Source: Globodera rostochiensis
Taxonomy: Eukaryota > Nematoda > Chromadorea > Rhabditida > Heteroderidae
Assembly: GCA_018350325.1 (NCBI GenBank)
Contig: JAEVLN010000033.1
Location: forward strand, 248,001-312,000
Length of the DNA: 64,000 bases
Direction of reading: 5' to 3'
The notes beneath the pieces were generated by a model that was not told the origin of the DNA, ran no database searches, and worked only from the letters and a program-made list of their open reading frames with translations. Shown piece after piece: positions 12,741-24,531 of the stretch; the stretch's first letter is position 1; each line of letters begins with the position of its first letter. Position numbers and translations under genes: made by a program.

Positions 12741-13486
12741 GTAAAAATCAATAAATAACTTTAAATTGTAAATTAATAAGCAATTTTGTATTTCTAAAAA
12801 CTATGTTTTACGCTGACGCAAAAGTACCCAGAACATTTTTAACCTAAAAAAAATATTTACAACTTTAAATATAATTTATTATTTTAAAAAGACGTCGTCA
12901 TGGTGGAAAAGAAATATAATTAACGTTATTAATCCAAAATGCTAAGTACCTATTTTCTTAAAAATTAATTTTTATTTAAAAGATACAAATTGTGAAGAAT
13001 CGAAATAAATTGTTCATTGAAATAAATTTTTATTGTGAGGTAAACATAATATATTACTATCGCGTCTACAAAATTTTACACTAGCATTAGTCACTGTGCT
13101 CTATAAAAAATATAATAAAAAGTTTAAAAACTCATTAAAATAATTGATATATGGGCGATCAAAATAAGTTAATCAACATTACGATAAATTATTAATAAAA
13201 GTTTAATTCAAAACAGTCGATTGTCTCTTATATTATTTTATTTTTAATTATATTTTTCTAAAATAAATTAATCACAACATTATTTAAATCTAATTACCTA
13301 ATATTAACAAATTAATATTTAAAAAAAGACTAAATGCTTTTCCTTTGAATTAAACTTTATTTTGAGAAACTGACTGATTTGTTAATCATTGCCATAAGAA
13401 TTACTTAACAGGTAAATTTAAAAAAAAATATTATATGTAAAATGCCTAAATCCATTTAAAGCAATTTAAATTTGAAAATTTTCTAC

Positions 13487-13551
13487 AAATTGTTGCCGCG
13501 ATCAAACGAGGCAAGAGCTAGCCTCTCCGTTGACCAACGAAATGTGCAAAA
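13487..13551 (+). other. Exon-like island with donor, ~21 codons
   Basis: The open frame KLLPRSNEARASLSVDQRNV ends at CAAAA|gtgaat, a plausible donor. Base composition is balanced, unlike its flanks. It is a probable internal exon of an unidentified plus-strand gene. Confidence 0.35.
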
Positions 13552-13628
13552 GTGAATGATATATACAAAATATTTTTAAACTAATTATAAAACCACAAAA
13601 AATAATGATGATTTTTATCGTTTTAAGT

Positions 13629-13924
13629 AATCCGCAACATATATTTTATGAAGTGGTTTTAGACATCATAACTTTATTATTACCGCACTAAATCAGTTAA
13701 GCCTTTACCAATAGAAAGCTCTATATGAATAGAAACTATTTGTAAAACTAAACTAAGCAATAAAAAATCAAAGTTTAAAACAGTTATGATCAGAAAACCA
13801 CGAAAAAGTTCGATATTTGGCAAGTTTACATATAACTTTTTTGAAATATATCTAACTGATTTTAGTGCGTGTGAATAAAGTTAGGATGTCTAAAACCACT
13901 CATAAAATATACGTGGCGGATTTA
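13629..13924. repeat. Foldback (inverted-repeat) element, ~296 bp
   Basis: Two arms of about 73 bp (13629-13702 and 13852-13924) are inverted copies of each other. They share AATCCGC at the ends and the GATGTCTAAAACCACT stretch inside, with a few mismatches. The spacer is about 150 bp of AT-rich DNA. The structure fits a small MITE or a recent inverted duplication. No transposase is present. Confidence 0.6.
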
Positions 13925-14016
13925 AGAAACGACCCAGCACGGTCTTATCATCGTGGTTTATCCGCGGTCATCAACGTCAACTGTCCCCCATGCGCTGCAT
14001 ATGCGTAGTCAAGTGA
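13906..14016 (+). other. C-terminal exon ending CxCVVK (copy A)
   Basis: A 36-codon open frame ends in a TGA and finishes GHQRQLSPMRCICVVK. The frame at 22080-22292 ends the same way (NCMCVVK), and the ~100 bp after both stops are also alike, which suggests shared 3' ends of a duplicated gene. An alternative frame on the same strand is also open (DPARSYHRGLSAVINVNCPP), but the conserved CVVK-stop supports this one. The first bases overlap the foldback arm. Confidence 0.4.
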
Positions 14017-14505
14017 TAATATACCTTTGTATGGAACTTATAATAAAAATAATAAAAATAACCTAGTTGAATACCCAACAATATTTAAGATAAAAAAATT
14101 AATGTAGTATAATAATTGTCTTAAAAATTTCTATGAGAATAAGTGATGTTTGAGTTAAAAAAAAAGAAAAGTTGCAAATAAATATAACAAAATAAATTAT
14201 AAGTTTTACAATTAATGCTTAAAGACAAACCATTAGCATTTATGACTTATAGTAAATAAAAATTTCATGTATAAATAAAAGGGTACTAATTTTAAATATT
14301 AAATAAAAAGGTAATGCAAATACTCATAAATTCGTTATCGAAGCGTTGCGCAAATATATTAATAAATATTTTATATATCATGAGTGCGAATGCAACCATT
14401 AAAATCTTTAATAAAACACTCTTTTTTTTAAATTTTGCATGAGGGAAGGTCGGCAAATTTTTGAATTATTGAGTTAATTTGTTAAGAGATTATTATTTAA
14501 GTTAA

Positions 14506-14670
14506 TGTGCAAACATCAAACGATTGCAATGGGAGCAAATCCGCCGAGCTATTCTGGACATTTAAGAGGTGAAAGCGGTGAGGGACAATCTGGCCCATTG
14601 CGTTAGCACACAAGTTGCCCCAAATGCCATCGATTACAACAAAAAAAAGAATTTGAACGAATATAAATAA
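14506..14670 (+). pseudogene. Coding remnant with one in-frame TAA
   Basis: The frame runs 54 codons to a final TAA and is interrupted only by a TAA at 14563. Before it: IKRLQWEQIRRAILDI. After it: EVKAVRDNLAHCVSTQVAPN and then AIDYN. Balanced base composition on both sides of the stop suggests a recently inactivated exon, or two exons. Family unknown. Confidence 0.4.
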
Positions 14671-16017
14671 TATTGTGTATTAAATAAAAAAATAACAATC
14701 GAGTACACCAAGGTTATTTGAGTATAATTTTTATAATTTTGTCAATAGTATTAAATATTAATAAAGATAATATGTACAGAAAAATTTCTTCGAAATCTGG
14801 CCTTTTTAATTTAATGAAAATTTATAATAATTTTATACTGACTAAATATAAGCCGTAAAATGCAAAAGAAACGAAACTTAGCTACAAAACTTCATTGTTT
14901 TAATAAAAATTAAGCGAACAATAAAATGGAAGAGGAACCCTTGCGCGCTTTCTTATAATTATTTAAAATTTGATGTTAAACTAAATGGTTTATTAACCAA
15001 GAACCAAGTTATGTTTTTTCGCAAAAAAAAAAAAACTTCATTTAAAATATGATTATTACTATAAAATAAAAATTATTTAAAAGAAAAATTTTACTTCATT
15101 TATATAAAGTTTAACGTAAAAATTTTAAATATAAAACAAACAAAAGCCATTTGTTTGAAATCACGACGGCACCTTCCCAGATGACGGGAAAATTTATTTT
15201 TAGTTTTAAATAAATTTAAAAAACAAAAATTATTTGCACTAGTAAAAAATATCAATTTTGAGACATCACATCTAATAATTTTAAGCTATTCAGATTAAAG
15301 TTGAAAGTAAATTTTACAATTACCAAAAGAATAAAAATGAAAAACATCAACCAAACAATTATCAATTGTACAGTCCAATGTGAGTATTAATATTTCTGCT
15401 TGCTTATATTACAAAACGTATCCACTAGAACTTATTGATCTAATTTGAAAAAATATCATTATAAATTTAGTAAAAATACTAATAAAATAATGTAAAATAA
15501 AAAAACCTAATATTAAAGCAAAAACATCTGCTATTTTCCTTATGATAAATTATAAATTTATGGGCAAGGTTTGCGGAGTTTTCAAGATCAACGTGATAAT
15601 TATTAATGTAATTTATTTATTTAATTTTTTTACTATAAAAATGGCGTTGCAAAAGATTAAAGAAATATTTATTAACATTAAAGAGATTAAACGAAATTTT
15701 ATTTATTAAATTTAAATTACTTTTAACTTTAATAAGCTTTGCAGTGAACAAAAGCTCCGATTATTAATGGATAATTAAAAACAACTTTATCATTTTACAA
15801 AATAAAAATTTATACAAAGAAAAATTAATTACAATAATTTCAAAATTGTAATCAAAAATCTATTTGTAAAAGATGCCGTGAGTATTATCCTATATGATAC
15901 CCTAAAAAACCATAACTTCATATAAAATTTAAAAAATTCTGTTATACTATTAAAAATGTTAAAATAAATATTAAAATTAAATTGATAAGATTTATCAAAA
16001 CTTAAAAGTTCGCACAG

Positions 16018-16099
16018 TGAATTGCCAATGCGCGTCTTTGGAGCAGCTGTGTCTCTCGACTATGCAATAATGCCGCAGGGCCAATTACCATACAATTCG
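16018..16099 (+). other. Strong internal exon candidate, 27 codons
   Basis: An AG acceptor (gttcgcacag) and a consensus donor (TCG|gtgagc) enclose 82 bp. The frame reads ELPMRVFGAAVSLDYAIMPQ and then GQLPYNS. Both borders and the composition support an exon. Nothing in the peptide lets me name the family. Confidence 0.45.
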
Positions 16100-19000
16100 G
16101 TGAGCAAACGCCAAATTTATGATTTGCTTAGTTTGACTTAGAGCATTAAATTCTAATATAAAATGGAGTTTTTAAAATAAAAAATGTAAAAAAACAAGAG
16201 GATTGTTCTATTAATCTATACCATATAGAAGAATAATTGTAATGCGAAATATTAATAAACAATATGATTTAATAAATATAATTCATCAAGCAAAATTTTA
16301 TAATGATTATGGTAAATATAACAAATAATTAAATGCAAGTACAACGTTCAAAATTTTTCATTTATCCTTAATCTTTTGTTAAACAAATGCTGAGTACTAT
16401 GTAAATTCAAACAAGCGATTCTTAAATTAGTAAAAAATGCGTTGTAAAATTTAAAGGGAATTTTTTATAATAATTTGTTAATTATATTCAAAAAAGTACT
16501 AAACTTATTAAACTAAAAAATGCAATGCACCAAATAAAACTACCTTTAAAAATCTAACATAATTTTATCAATTTATATTTTTGAAAGTTGTTGAAATCAA
16601 AATGACGCATTCACGAAACATCTCACACGTGTGTGTTTTGGCTCAATTAGCCCGACTCGAAGAGAACATTTTTTTTTAAATCTAAAGAAGCAAAATTTTT
16701 AATAAATGTTACATGAACAAAAATTAATTGTTTTATTTATTATTTAACATATTATCTAATAATATTTTAATATAAATTTTATACGAACAAAAGTCACGAA
16801 TAAATGTGATTACCGTAGCGCAAAATCTAATGTATCCATATTTAAATGAGATGTAAACAGAGATTTAATTGGATATTAAAAATAAAAAATTAAACTTTTG
16901 AGTTATTAATTTGCTAAAAATAAATAATGCGCTTTTTTTACAAAATTCGTCTCATATTTACTAATACCCAGAATGTGAAGACAATATTTGAATGAGAAGA
17001 TATTATATAATTTTATGTTTTCAGCAATTAATTTCTTAAAATGTATTTAAATTTTATATTTAAATAATTAAAAGAAGCATAATCGCTAATCTGAATCAAT
17101 TTGAACAAAAAAACAATAATTGTATTAAATATTATAAAATAGAATGTATATTTAATTCATAAATAGTAAATGTCATGATAATTTAATATTAAAATTATTA
17201 ATTATTTTAAATAATAAAAAGAGAGCGACTAAATTGCTTCGTTACGGTAGAAAGTGTTTGTAACAGAATGCAAAACAACAAGAATTCAGACACAAACATT
17301 TGTTTTTTTCATGAAAATGTTTCTATTCAAGTAAATTACAAAAATTAAAATTAAAATTAAATAGCTTAACAGTTATGCAAAAAACCGTATAAACAAAACA
17401 TTTTATAAAAATTTCAATTTGAACAAAGATTACTAATGCATTAGAGAAGATCATGTTATATAAATGAATAATGATTTCAGAAATGCAATGCGCTCGAAAG
17501 CTATATGAAAATCAGTACGCCGAGCTGAAAACATTACATTACTTTTAAAAAAGAATTAAATTTACCTAAAACTAATTTGCGTAATAAAAAAATCACAAAC
17601 AATATTCACTGAGTAGAAAAAAAACCCAAATCATAAGTGTATTCGAAACCATAAACTATTATTAAACATAATAAGAATATGCGGCCAGTCATTAGCTGAA
17701 AAATAAAAATGAAATTAAGTTATGTCAGGCAAAAAGTTATTCTATTCAACATAAAAAATTTTAACTGAAAACTGATAACAATTAATTAGTTTAAAGACAT
17801 TATGTTATAAAATAAATAAATAAATTGTTAACTGTATTAAAATTCAAATGAAATGTTAAATACAGAAGTTTTTTGTTAAAATTTCAACATTGATGTAATT
17901 AGCTAAAAGAAAATTTATTTATTTATTTAGGAAATAAAAAAGCCATTTTAATGGGAATAAAATATTTTGGCCAACACTCAAGTTTTGCCTGTTTTGAGGG
18001 CATATTGTAAATAACAATTATAATTGCTTTGTATTTAATATTACAAAACCACAAATTAAAAAATATAATTTTTAATGCCTTTTAAATAAATTCACAAAAG
18101 AAAACCAAAAATTTAACTGTATTTATAATTGGAATTTTTCTTTCTAATCTAATGTACAGACAACAAAAACTTTATAAAAAGCAATTTTAAATTGAAAGCA
18201 CCGCTTTAATAATTACGATTCTCGCATCTTGTAAATAAAAGTTTTAAAATTATGTGAGAAATTTACTCATATAAATTAATTGAAGAAACGTATTATCCAA
18301 CATAAACCTGCACAAGCCAAGCGTATCAAAATTAAAATAAACCAAATTTTGAAAGTTACTGTATCTGCTTTAATGAATTCAAGCAAACGATGTCGTCGGA
18401 AAATTGCAGTTCTAACTCTGAATGGCCAAATTATTTATCTGAATTGGAACACAATTTTTGAGTGAGACATTAGTGCATACCTAATTTAATTTTTCATTAA
18501 CTAATTGTTGAAAATGTTATACAAATTCAATAATTATATTATGAATTTAGATTTTAATTATCTGAAAACAAGCGCTAATTAATTTTTAAAAGCACATGAG
18601 TTCTTCTCTTGCGCGGTGATCGCGGAGCATAGCCCACAACACTATTAAAATAAATATGCATTAAAAAACTTTAAGCAATAAATAAAAAACGGAAATCATA
18701 ATAAATGGCAAACAATAATGAAAAAAAATTTCTAATTGCAGACATCTGTAAATTTGTAAAATTGATTATTTAATTATTAAGGCAAATGGAGGCGATAAAA
18801 TCTATGAAAAGAATATATCTAATCAATTTTGGAAGGTTCATATTTGGTCGGCTAAAACCATCAATAAATTAAGTCAATTCTTAAAACAAAAAATTAAAAG
18901 TTTTAAATAAATTCACCTTATAAGTTAATGGCAGAGAGACAAAAATTCATTTGGAAATATTTAATGCCAAATAATCTTATGGAGATACGTATAAATTATG

Positions 19001-20288
19001 TATAATTTTATAATAATAGCATTTAATAACCCAAAAACATAAATAAACCAAATAAAGGATTCTTTACAGCAGAAAATTATAAATAACAATGAACACATAA
19101 AAAGCAGAATGATGTTTTCAAAGCACAAATCGCCAAATTTCCATTAGCACTGAACCATTTAAAATTCTGTCAATCATACTTATTCGACAGAGAATTCGTG
19201 CTTTTAAGAAATTAAAATTCACTATGGTCTAAAATCTGTTTTTAATTAACATCCAACCTTGATTATTCGCTTTTCGAATTAAAAATGGCATAAATATAAT
19301 TGAATAAATTAATTCTAAAATTAAAAAAAACGTTAACACTTTAACCGAGCTATTAAATTATGATGGAATTATTACAAACAAAAGTCACGGCATAACAGTG
19401 ATTAGCGAAGTTATGTAAAAACCAATTGTGTAATTAAAGAGATTGATAATAAAAATTAAAATAAATAAAATATCATTATCTATAAATGTCGGCTCTTTTT
19501 ATAAAATAGATTTGTAAACATTTAATATTTATTGTTGTATATAGTTGCAAAGTTGTATTATTAAACTGGATCTATATACTTTCTAATATTTAATAATTAA
19601 TAATAAACAAAAGATATTCAAATATTAAAGTTCATTGATATCACTTAATAATGTACGAGTTGGTTCGACATCGCCCTCGAGCCACAAAAAACAGATTTAG
19701 AAATTAACAAATTAATATTTTATTTATAGCAAATTAAAATTAATTGTCAAATTAAACCTTGTAATAAAATACAATAATTTTTTTACTTGCCACTAGTCCA
19801 TTCAAAAATATACTTGTCAACGTTTCATGTACGTGCATTAGCAATTGAAATTAAAAAGAAGGCCAAATGTGATAATAATTAAATATAGAATAAAATAGCA
19901 ATAATAAAATGTACTAACCAAACATTAAGCAATTGTACAAACTGTTATGCATATGCATTAATGGAATGATAAATGAAAACACATTTAAAATTAAACGATG
20001 TTTTAAAAATAGCAAAATAAAAAATAAAATAATCTAAATAAATTTAAAAAAATACTTTTTAAAATGAAGAAATAATGCTGAAATATTAAAAAATCCACCA
20101 AAATAATTAACAAATTTTTTGATTACAGCGACTGCTATTTGAATACCTCGGCTTTATTTGATTTATGTGTCGTAAATATTTTTACCTATTAAGAATTTAA
20201 TATATTCGGCAATAATAAAGTATTAATCATTTAGAATATTAATTCAAAAACACTATTAACTTCACAAAAAATTTACTTACATGGTGTA

Positions 20289-20363
20289 GATTGGCGTTGC
20301 GATGTCTCCCGCATGAGAAAATGCGCATCATTACGAGGGCAACTTAAAAAAAGAATTAATTAG
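20289..20363 (+). other. Exon-like island VDWRCDVSRMRKC
   Basis: The open frame to a TAG reads DWRCDVSRMRKCASLRGQLK. A TAG-type acceptor sits at its start. It is one of several plus-strand islands in copy B of the duplicated block. Function unknown. Confidence 0.3.
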
Positions 20364-20445
20364 TTAAAAACATTATTGAATAGAAAATGCATAATTTAAT
20401 TGATTGCAAACAAATCATATTTTGATTTTTGCAACAACAACTGAG

Positions 20446-20547
20446 ATGTTTTGCATTCTTTCACGTTGGGTGGCGGAAACCCAGGAAGTCTGCACGTCAG
20501 GAGGCGTCAAAATTACCATACAAAAAGGATTCTTAAAAAATAATTAA
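20446..20547 (+). CDS. Short uncharacterised ORF, 33 aa
   Basis: An ATG-to-TAA frame of 33 codons reads MFCILSRWVAETQEVCTSGG and then VKITIQKGFLKNN. It has three cysteines and a balanced composition unlike its flanks. It may be a real short exon with its own ATG by chance. Function unknown. Confidence 0.35.
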   Translation: MFCILSRWVAETQEVCTSGGVKITIQKGFLKNN

Positions 20548-20737
20548 CTTTGATACATATTGAAAAATCATTATAAAATAAAATTAATTAGTTTAACATA
20601 TTTTATTAGACAATTTTAAAATAATGTAAACAAACAGTCAACTACAGTATATGATTGTAGTGTAAAAATCGAAACTTATAATCAGCAAAATTAAATTATA
20701 AAAATTCAAAATAATCTTTATAATACAATTTGTTTAA

Positions 20738-20926
20738 AACTTTCTTAAAACTCCAAAAATTCATTATGTTTTACATGTAAAAAGTGCAAAACAAAGAGCC
20801 GCACAGCAAATAAGAAATGTTCTATTACGTGTAATAAACAATAAACCGCACTACGCATATCACGAAATCGGGCATATCATTGGGCTAAACAAGAGGACGT
20901 CGGCCGATTTTGAAACTGGTAATTAG
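20738..20926 (+). other. 62-codon open frame with HEIGH motif
   Basis: The frame is open for 62 codons before a TAG. A basic helical stretch (KSAKQRAAQQIRNVLLRVIN) leads into NKPHYAYHEIGHIIGLNKRT. HEIGH fits the HExxH signature of zinc metalloproteases, but the third ligand expected in metzincins (a His shortly after the G) is Asn-Lys here, and the preceding context is not typical. There is no ATG at the start, so it would be an internal or terminal exon. I regard protease identity as a weak hypothesis only. Confidence 0.35.
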
Positions 20927-22079
20927 CAAAAAGAAAATATAAATACTAAATTTTAATAAAAGGGGGTTTTACTTTATTTGCAAAAAGTGTGATCCATTAA
21001 AAAAAGGTAATTTTAAATGTCATATAAAGTTTTATTTGATATTTCAATCGCTACTGGAAAAGCTGATTTGGTTTAGTCATCGAAATATTATAAAATGCTT
21101 CGACAAAGTAAATTCTAGCTTGTAAATATTGGTGCAATGTTTTCTGAAACAAATAGTTTAAAAAAAACAAATAATAAAATTTGTAAGACATATCGAATAA
21201 TACACAAATGCACATAAATTAAATTATAATAAAAACTGACTTAAATGAATAATTTTTTAAATTAATATTATTTTAAGTTTTAAAATAAACGGAATATATA
21301 AAAACTATTTTTATGAGAATATAATTAAATAAATTTTAAGTAAGTGATATAAATAATGGTGTAAAAAAATTATTTACAATCACAATAATTATAGACTCGA
21401 AGGATCAATAAACGCAAAGATTACTCATCTTTATTAACAATTAACCATATAAGAACATTACTAGATAACGACTAAATAAGTTATTTAAATAGTTAATATA
21501 AAACATTATACGATTAAACCCAAAACTTATTATTAAAGAAATTATTAATAAAATTATATAATCATTCCTAGATAAAATATAAATAACCGTAAAAACATTG
21601 AATTAAAGTAACAGCAACATTTCCTCCAAAATAAACTTTTTGGTTTATCCGGGTAGCAGACAAATGCTATATAAAACAAATTGTCAAATATTTATTTTGA
21701 ATACAAATCCTTAAAAAATTAAAATAATCGAAGATAAACAAAAGAGGTTAGAATCATGGTTTAATATTTTAAAAAATTTATGTACGTACAATTGAAAAAT
21801 AAATAGTTAACTTTGATTTTAAGACATTAAAACAATTTTCATATTTTATATTCTTCTGTCGATTAATCAAATAAATAAATAAATTTGCAAATTTAAATAT
21901 TAAAAAAAGATAATGCAAATATCCTGGCAGAGATTGCAAAAAAAATGAACGAATATACTTTATTTATAATGATTTACAAATATTATATGCAATTTAATTT
22001 AAAATTTAAAAAAAAATTGTTTACATTAAAAGTGCGCATAAATAAAGTAAGAAAAAATTCCAACTTAAATTCTAATTAA

Positions 22080-22292
22080 ACTACACCAACATTAACCCTT
22101 ATCGGGCGATTTGGTATGGACAATAATTGGCCGGGACCAGCCAAAATTAAATTAAGTACGACTAAGACGAACCACAATTTAAAGCTATTATATTGTAAGC
22201 CTCAAGAGTCCGCTTCAGCGCCTCTATATGTGCTGTTGTCTGATCATGCTTTTCAACCGTACCGTACCAACTGCATGTGCGTAGTCAAATGA
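22080..22292 (+). other. 70-codon open frame ending CxCVVK (copy B)
   Basis: The frame is open for 70 codons to a TGA, long for this AT-rich sequence. It contains GRFGMDNNWPGPAKIKLSTT, a Ser/Ala stretch and the end AFQPYRTNCMCVVK. The last residues and the 3' flank match the frame ending at 14016. An internal ATG occurs at 22116. It looks like the last exon of a duplicated gene. Function unknown. Confidence 0.45.
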
Positions 22293-22590
22293 TACTGTAC
22301 CTTTAGATGGACTTTTAATAAAAAAATAAAAAATAACCTAATTGAATACCCAACAATATTTAATAAAAACAATAAATGAATACATTAATTGTTTTAAAAA
22401 TTTCTCTGAAAAATTGATGTTTGAGTTAAAATAAAAATTAAAACTTGCAAATAAATTTTTAAAAAAATTATAAGATTTTAAACATTAAATTAAATTTCAA
22501 TTCATAAACTATAATAGTAAGCAACCAAGATCTGGTTGCTAGCGAAGTCGATAAAAATGATAATGAAAAAAGCAAAATTATTAAAAAGCT

Positions 22591-22960
22591 TTGGATAAAG
22601 TGCCAAAAATTAATATTTATTGCCATTTGAGCGACATCTTTATATCTCGACCGATTTTATTCAGTTCCCGAGACCGTATCGGGTGGAGGGCCCCCCGTCA
22701 TTGTACCGCTTTAACCCCGAGAAAGGCTGAGGCCCGACCCCTCAGGGGCGGCAAATGTCGAGTTCGGGGACAAACCCCGACAACAAAAAAAAAGTCGGGG
22801 TTCGGGGACGGGCTTAACCCTAGTCTCAATAATGTTTACCAAAGATTCTTTTTCCATTTGGACTACGAGTTCGGCGATGGCAGCGGGCCGCCCAATTTTT
22901 GGTATTATTGCGTGCTCGAGATTTCCATCGTTTTCTATCAAAAGTTAATTAGTAAATAAA
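22591..22960 (-). pseudogene. GC-rich repeat joined to an unknown coding fragment
   Basis: The right part (about 22835-22955) is open on the minus strand after a TAG acceptor-like site: ENDGNLEHAIIPKIGRPAAI, then AELVVQMEKESLVN. It looks like a genuine exon fragment. To its left is G/C-rich repetitive sequence (GGGG and CCCC patches, TCGGGGTTCGGGGAC). The junction reads CTAGTCTCAAT, as at the end of a hAT-like element with GTCTCAAT as one target copy. The matching other end was not found. Neither half yields a named gene. Confidence 0.35.
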
Positions 22961-23589
22961 ATTGATGCTGGAAAGCGCATTAAATTACGATTCTATTTTA
23001 TATTAGGACTTACCCATAAGCATAATATTTAAGAGAAATTTTTATTTTATTCATTTTTTCGTAAAATGTTGTCAGCGTTTTGAACCTCTGTATTTATTCA
23101 GTTCTTAGCAACAACAAAGGTTTCAAAATCATTTTTTGAAAATTTGTGTGGATTGTATCAGGGTTGCGATTAGAGCTGGGTAAATATAAATTTCCGGGAC
23201 GGGAATAACGGGACCGGGATTCCTGACTCCGTACCCATCAAAGATCGGATCTTGCTTTCGGTCGAAATTCGGGCCAAAGCAAATTTTGAAAAAATAAATA
23301 AATTTTGAAAATATTGGGATTTATTTCAAAATGTCGATTGTTTTTACGCTTTTAGTGAGACTTTCAAAAAGTAGATTTTTCGTAAAGAGAGTTCATCAGC
23401 CTTCCGTAAAACCTAAAAAGTATTTTTTTCAATATTGTGCTAACAAACCTCCTACCAGCAGACTCAAAAATTTTAAATAAAATCACAACTCTTATGACTT
23501 TTATTTTGATATTTGTGTGAAATCGCAGAGTTTTTAGCATAACAACAATTTCAACTCTACGAGAACTTCGGAATGGTTTTTAGAAGGTC

Positions 23590-24531
23590 TGAATTAGTTA
23601 AGCCGATCAGTATATTGGCACCGGGCTGGTCTCGGTGGCCCGTAATGATCAAAAAATGTTGCACCCTTTGGCGACTCCAACCGATTACAATCGTAGCCAA
23701 TCGTCATGACATTTTCGTGTCATAAGCTCAAGCACGGAGACTCGACACTCTAACGCCCGCACGGCGCCCCATTATTTGACCACGACGAATGGGACGCACT
23801 TTTACAGCATTAGACTTTGGACGAGAAACGGCGCCGCCAATCTTTGGGTGCAATTGCCACATGCCCCGCTGCCTTCTCCATATATAGGGGAAGGAAATTG
23901 GAAACAAATTGCTCAATACGGAGCATTTGGGTCGAGAAGGATATGCTAACGTTCTGTGCTATTTCTCCCGTCGAAGCCACCGTCTGCCCGTCTCTCGTAT
24001 TTCCATTTGCTTTTCCAAACAAATTGACTGTTTCGCGAGAGTGAGGAAGCGGGATTGCGTTAAAGGAAATGTAAAAATTGAACAAAATCCAACCCAAAAT
24101 AAAACATTCATACTAAAATCAAAATACATTTAAAAGTTGAACAAAATAACTGCGAATTTTAATTGGGTTTTGAACTTAGCTTTCATCGATTGTGAACAAT
24201 ATGGCTCAACTTTTATCTAATGCGAAAAACAAATTTTTTATAATAAATAAAACTATAACTAATTACACAAAAATTTGAAGTTGATTGACGCAAATATCAT
24301 TATATCTTTTTTTACTTCTATTTCAATGATCTTTGTACAACTCTAGCAAAGTTTATATTGCCAAATGTACGTGTGGCATTGGCACCACCACTCTGTTTGC
24401 TGTTCTGCCGCAGTTTGGATATTGTTGAGGAGATGGATTGAACACTGGAAACGGTTGTGACAACCGTATTTTTGCCAAATAACTTTTGAAGCCATGTAAA
24501 GTGCTGGTTGAAGCGTGTACGGTATACGTTG
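23590..24531 (-). repeat. Left arm of a large inverted repeat
   Basis: This arm is the reverse complement of 36410-37792. From inside out it contains the last exon of receptor gene 1, its 3' flank, and a GC-rich repeat unit. Similarity stops at the intron border of exon 7 on the inner side and near 23590 on the outer side. The right arm has two extra pieces: about 370 bp of 3' flank after the receptor stop, and 93 bp at 37108-37200. Short overlapping reading frames in both arms are not convincing genes. Confidence 0.85.

Larger units (their letters stand above)
9138..22590. other. AT-rich block with plus-strand exon-like islands and internal duplications
   Basis: A long block of low-complexity A/T sequence in which nearly all coding-like islands read on the + strand. 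The strongest are listed separately. Parts of about 9.2-14.2 kb recur in order at 19.0-22.5 kb. The spans between islands (for example 14.9-16.0, 16.7-18.1 and 21.0-22.0 kb) show no gene. Either these are exons of long-intron genes or the decayed remains of a duplicated family. Confidence 0.45.

Noticed and set aside
22591..22959. 122-aa plus-strand open frame
   Set aside because: Its middle is G/C-rich repeat sequence and its right half is antisense to a more protein-like minus-strand exon fragment.
23728..24133. Several overlapping open frames of 62-95 aa on both strands, mirrored at 37104-37602
   Set aside because: They arise from the GC-rich repeat. Frames and strands do not agree between copies, and no domain is visible.
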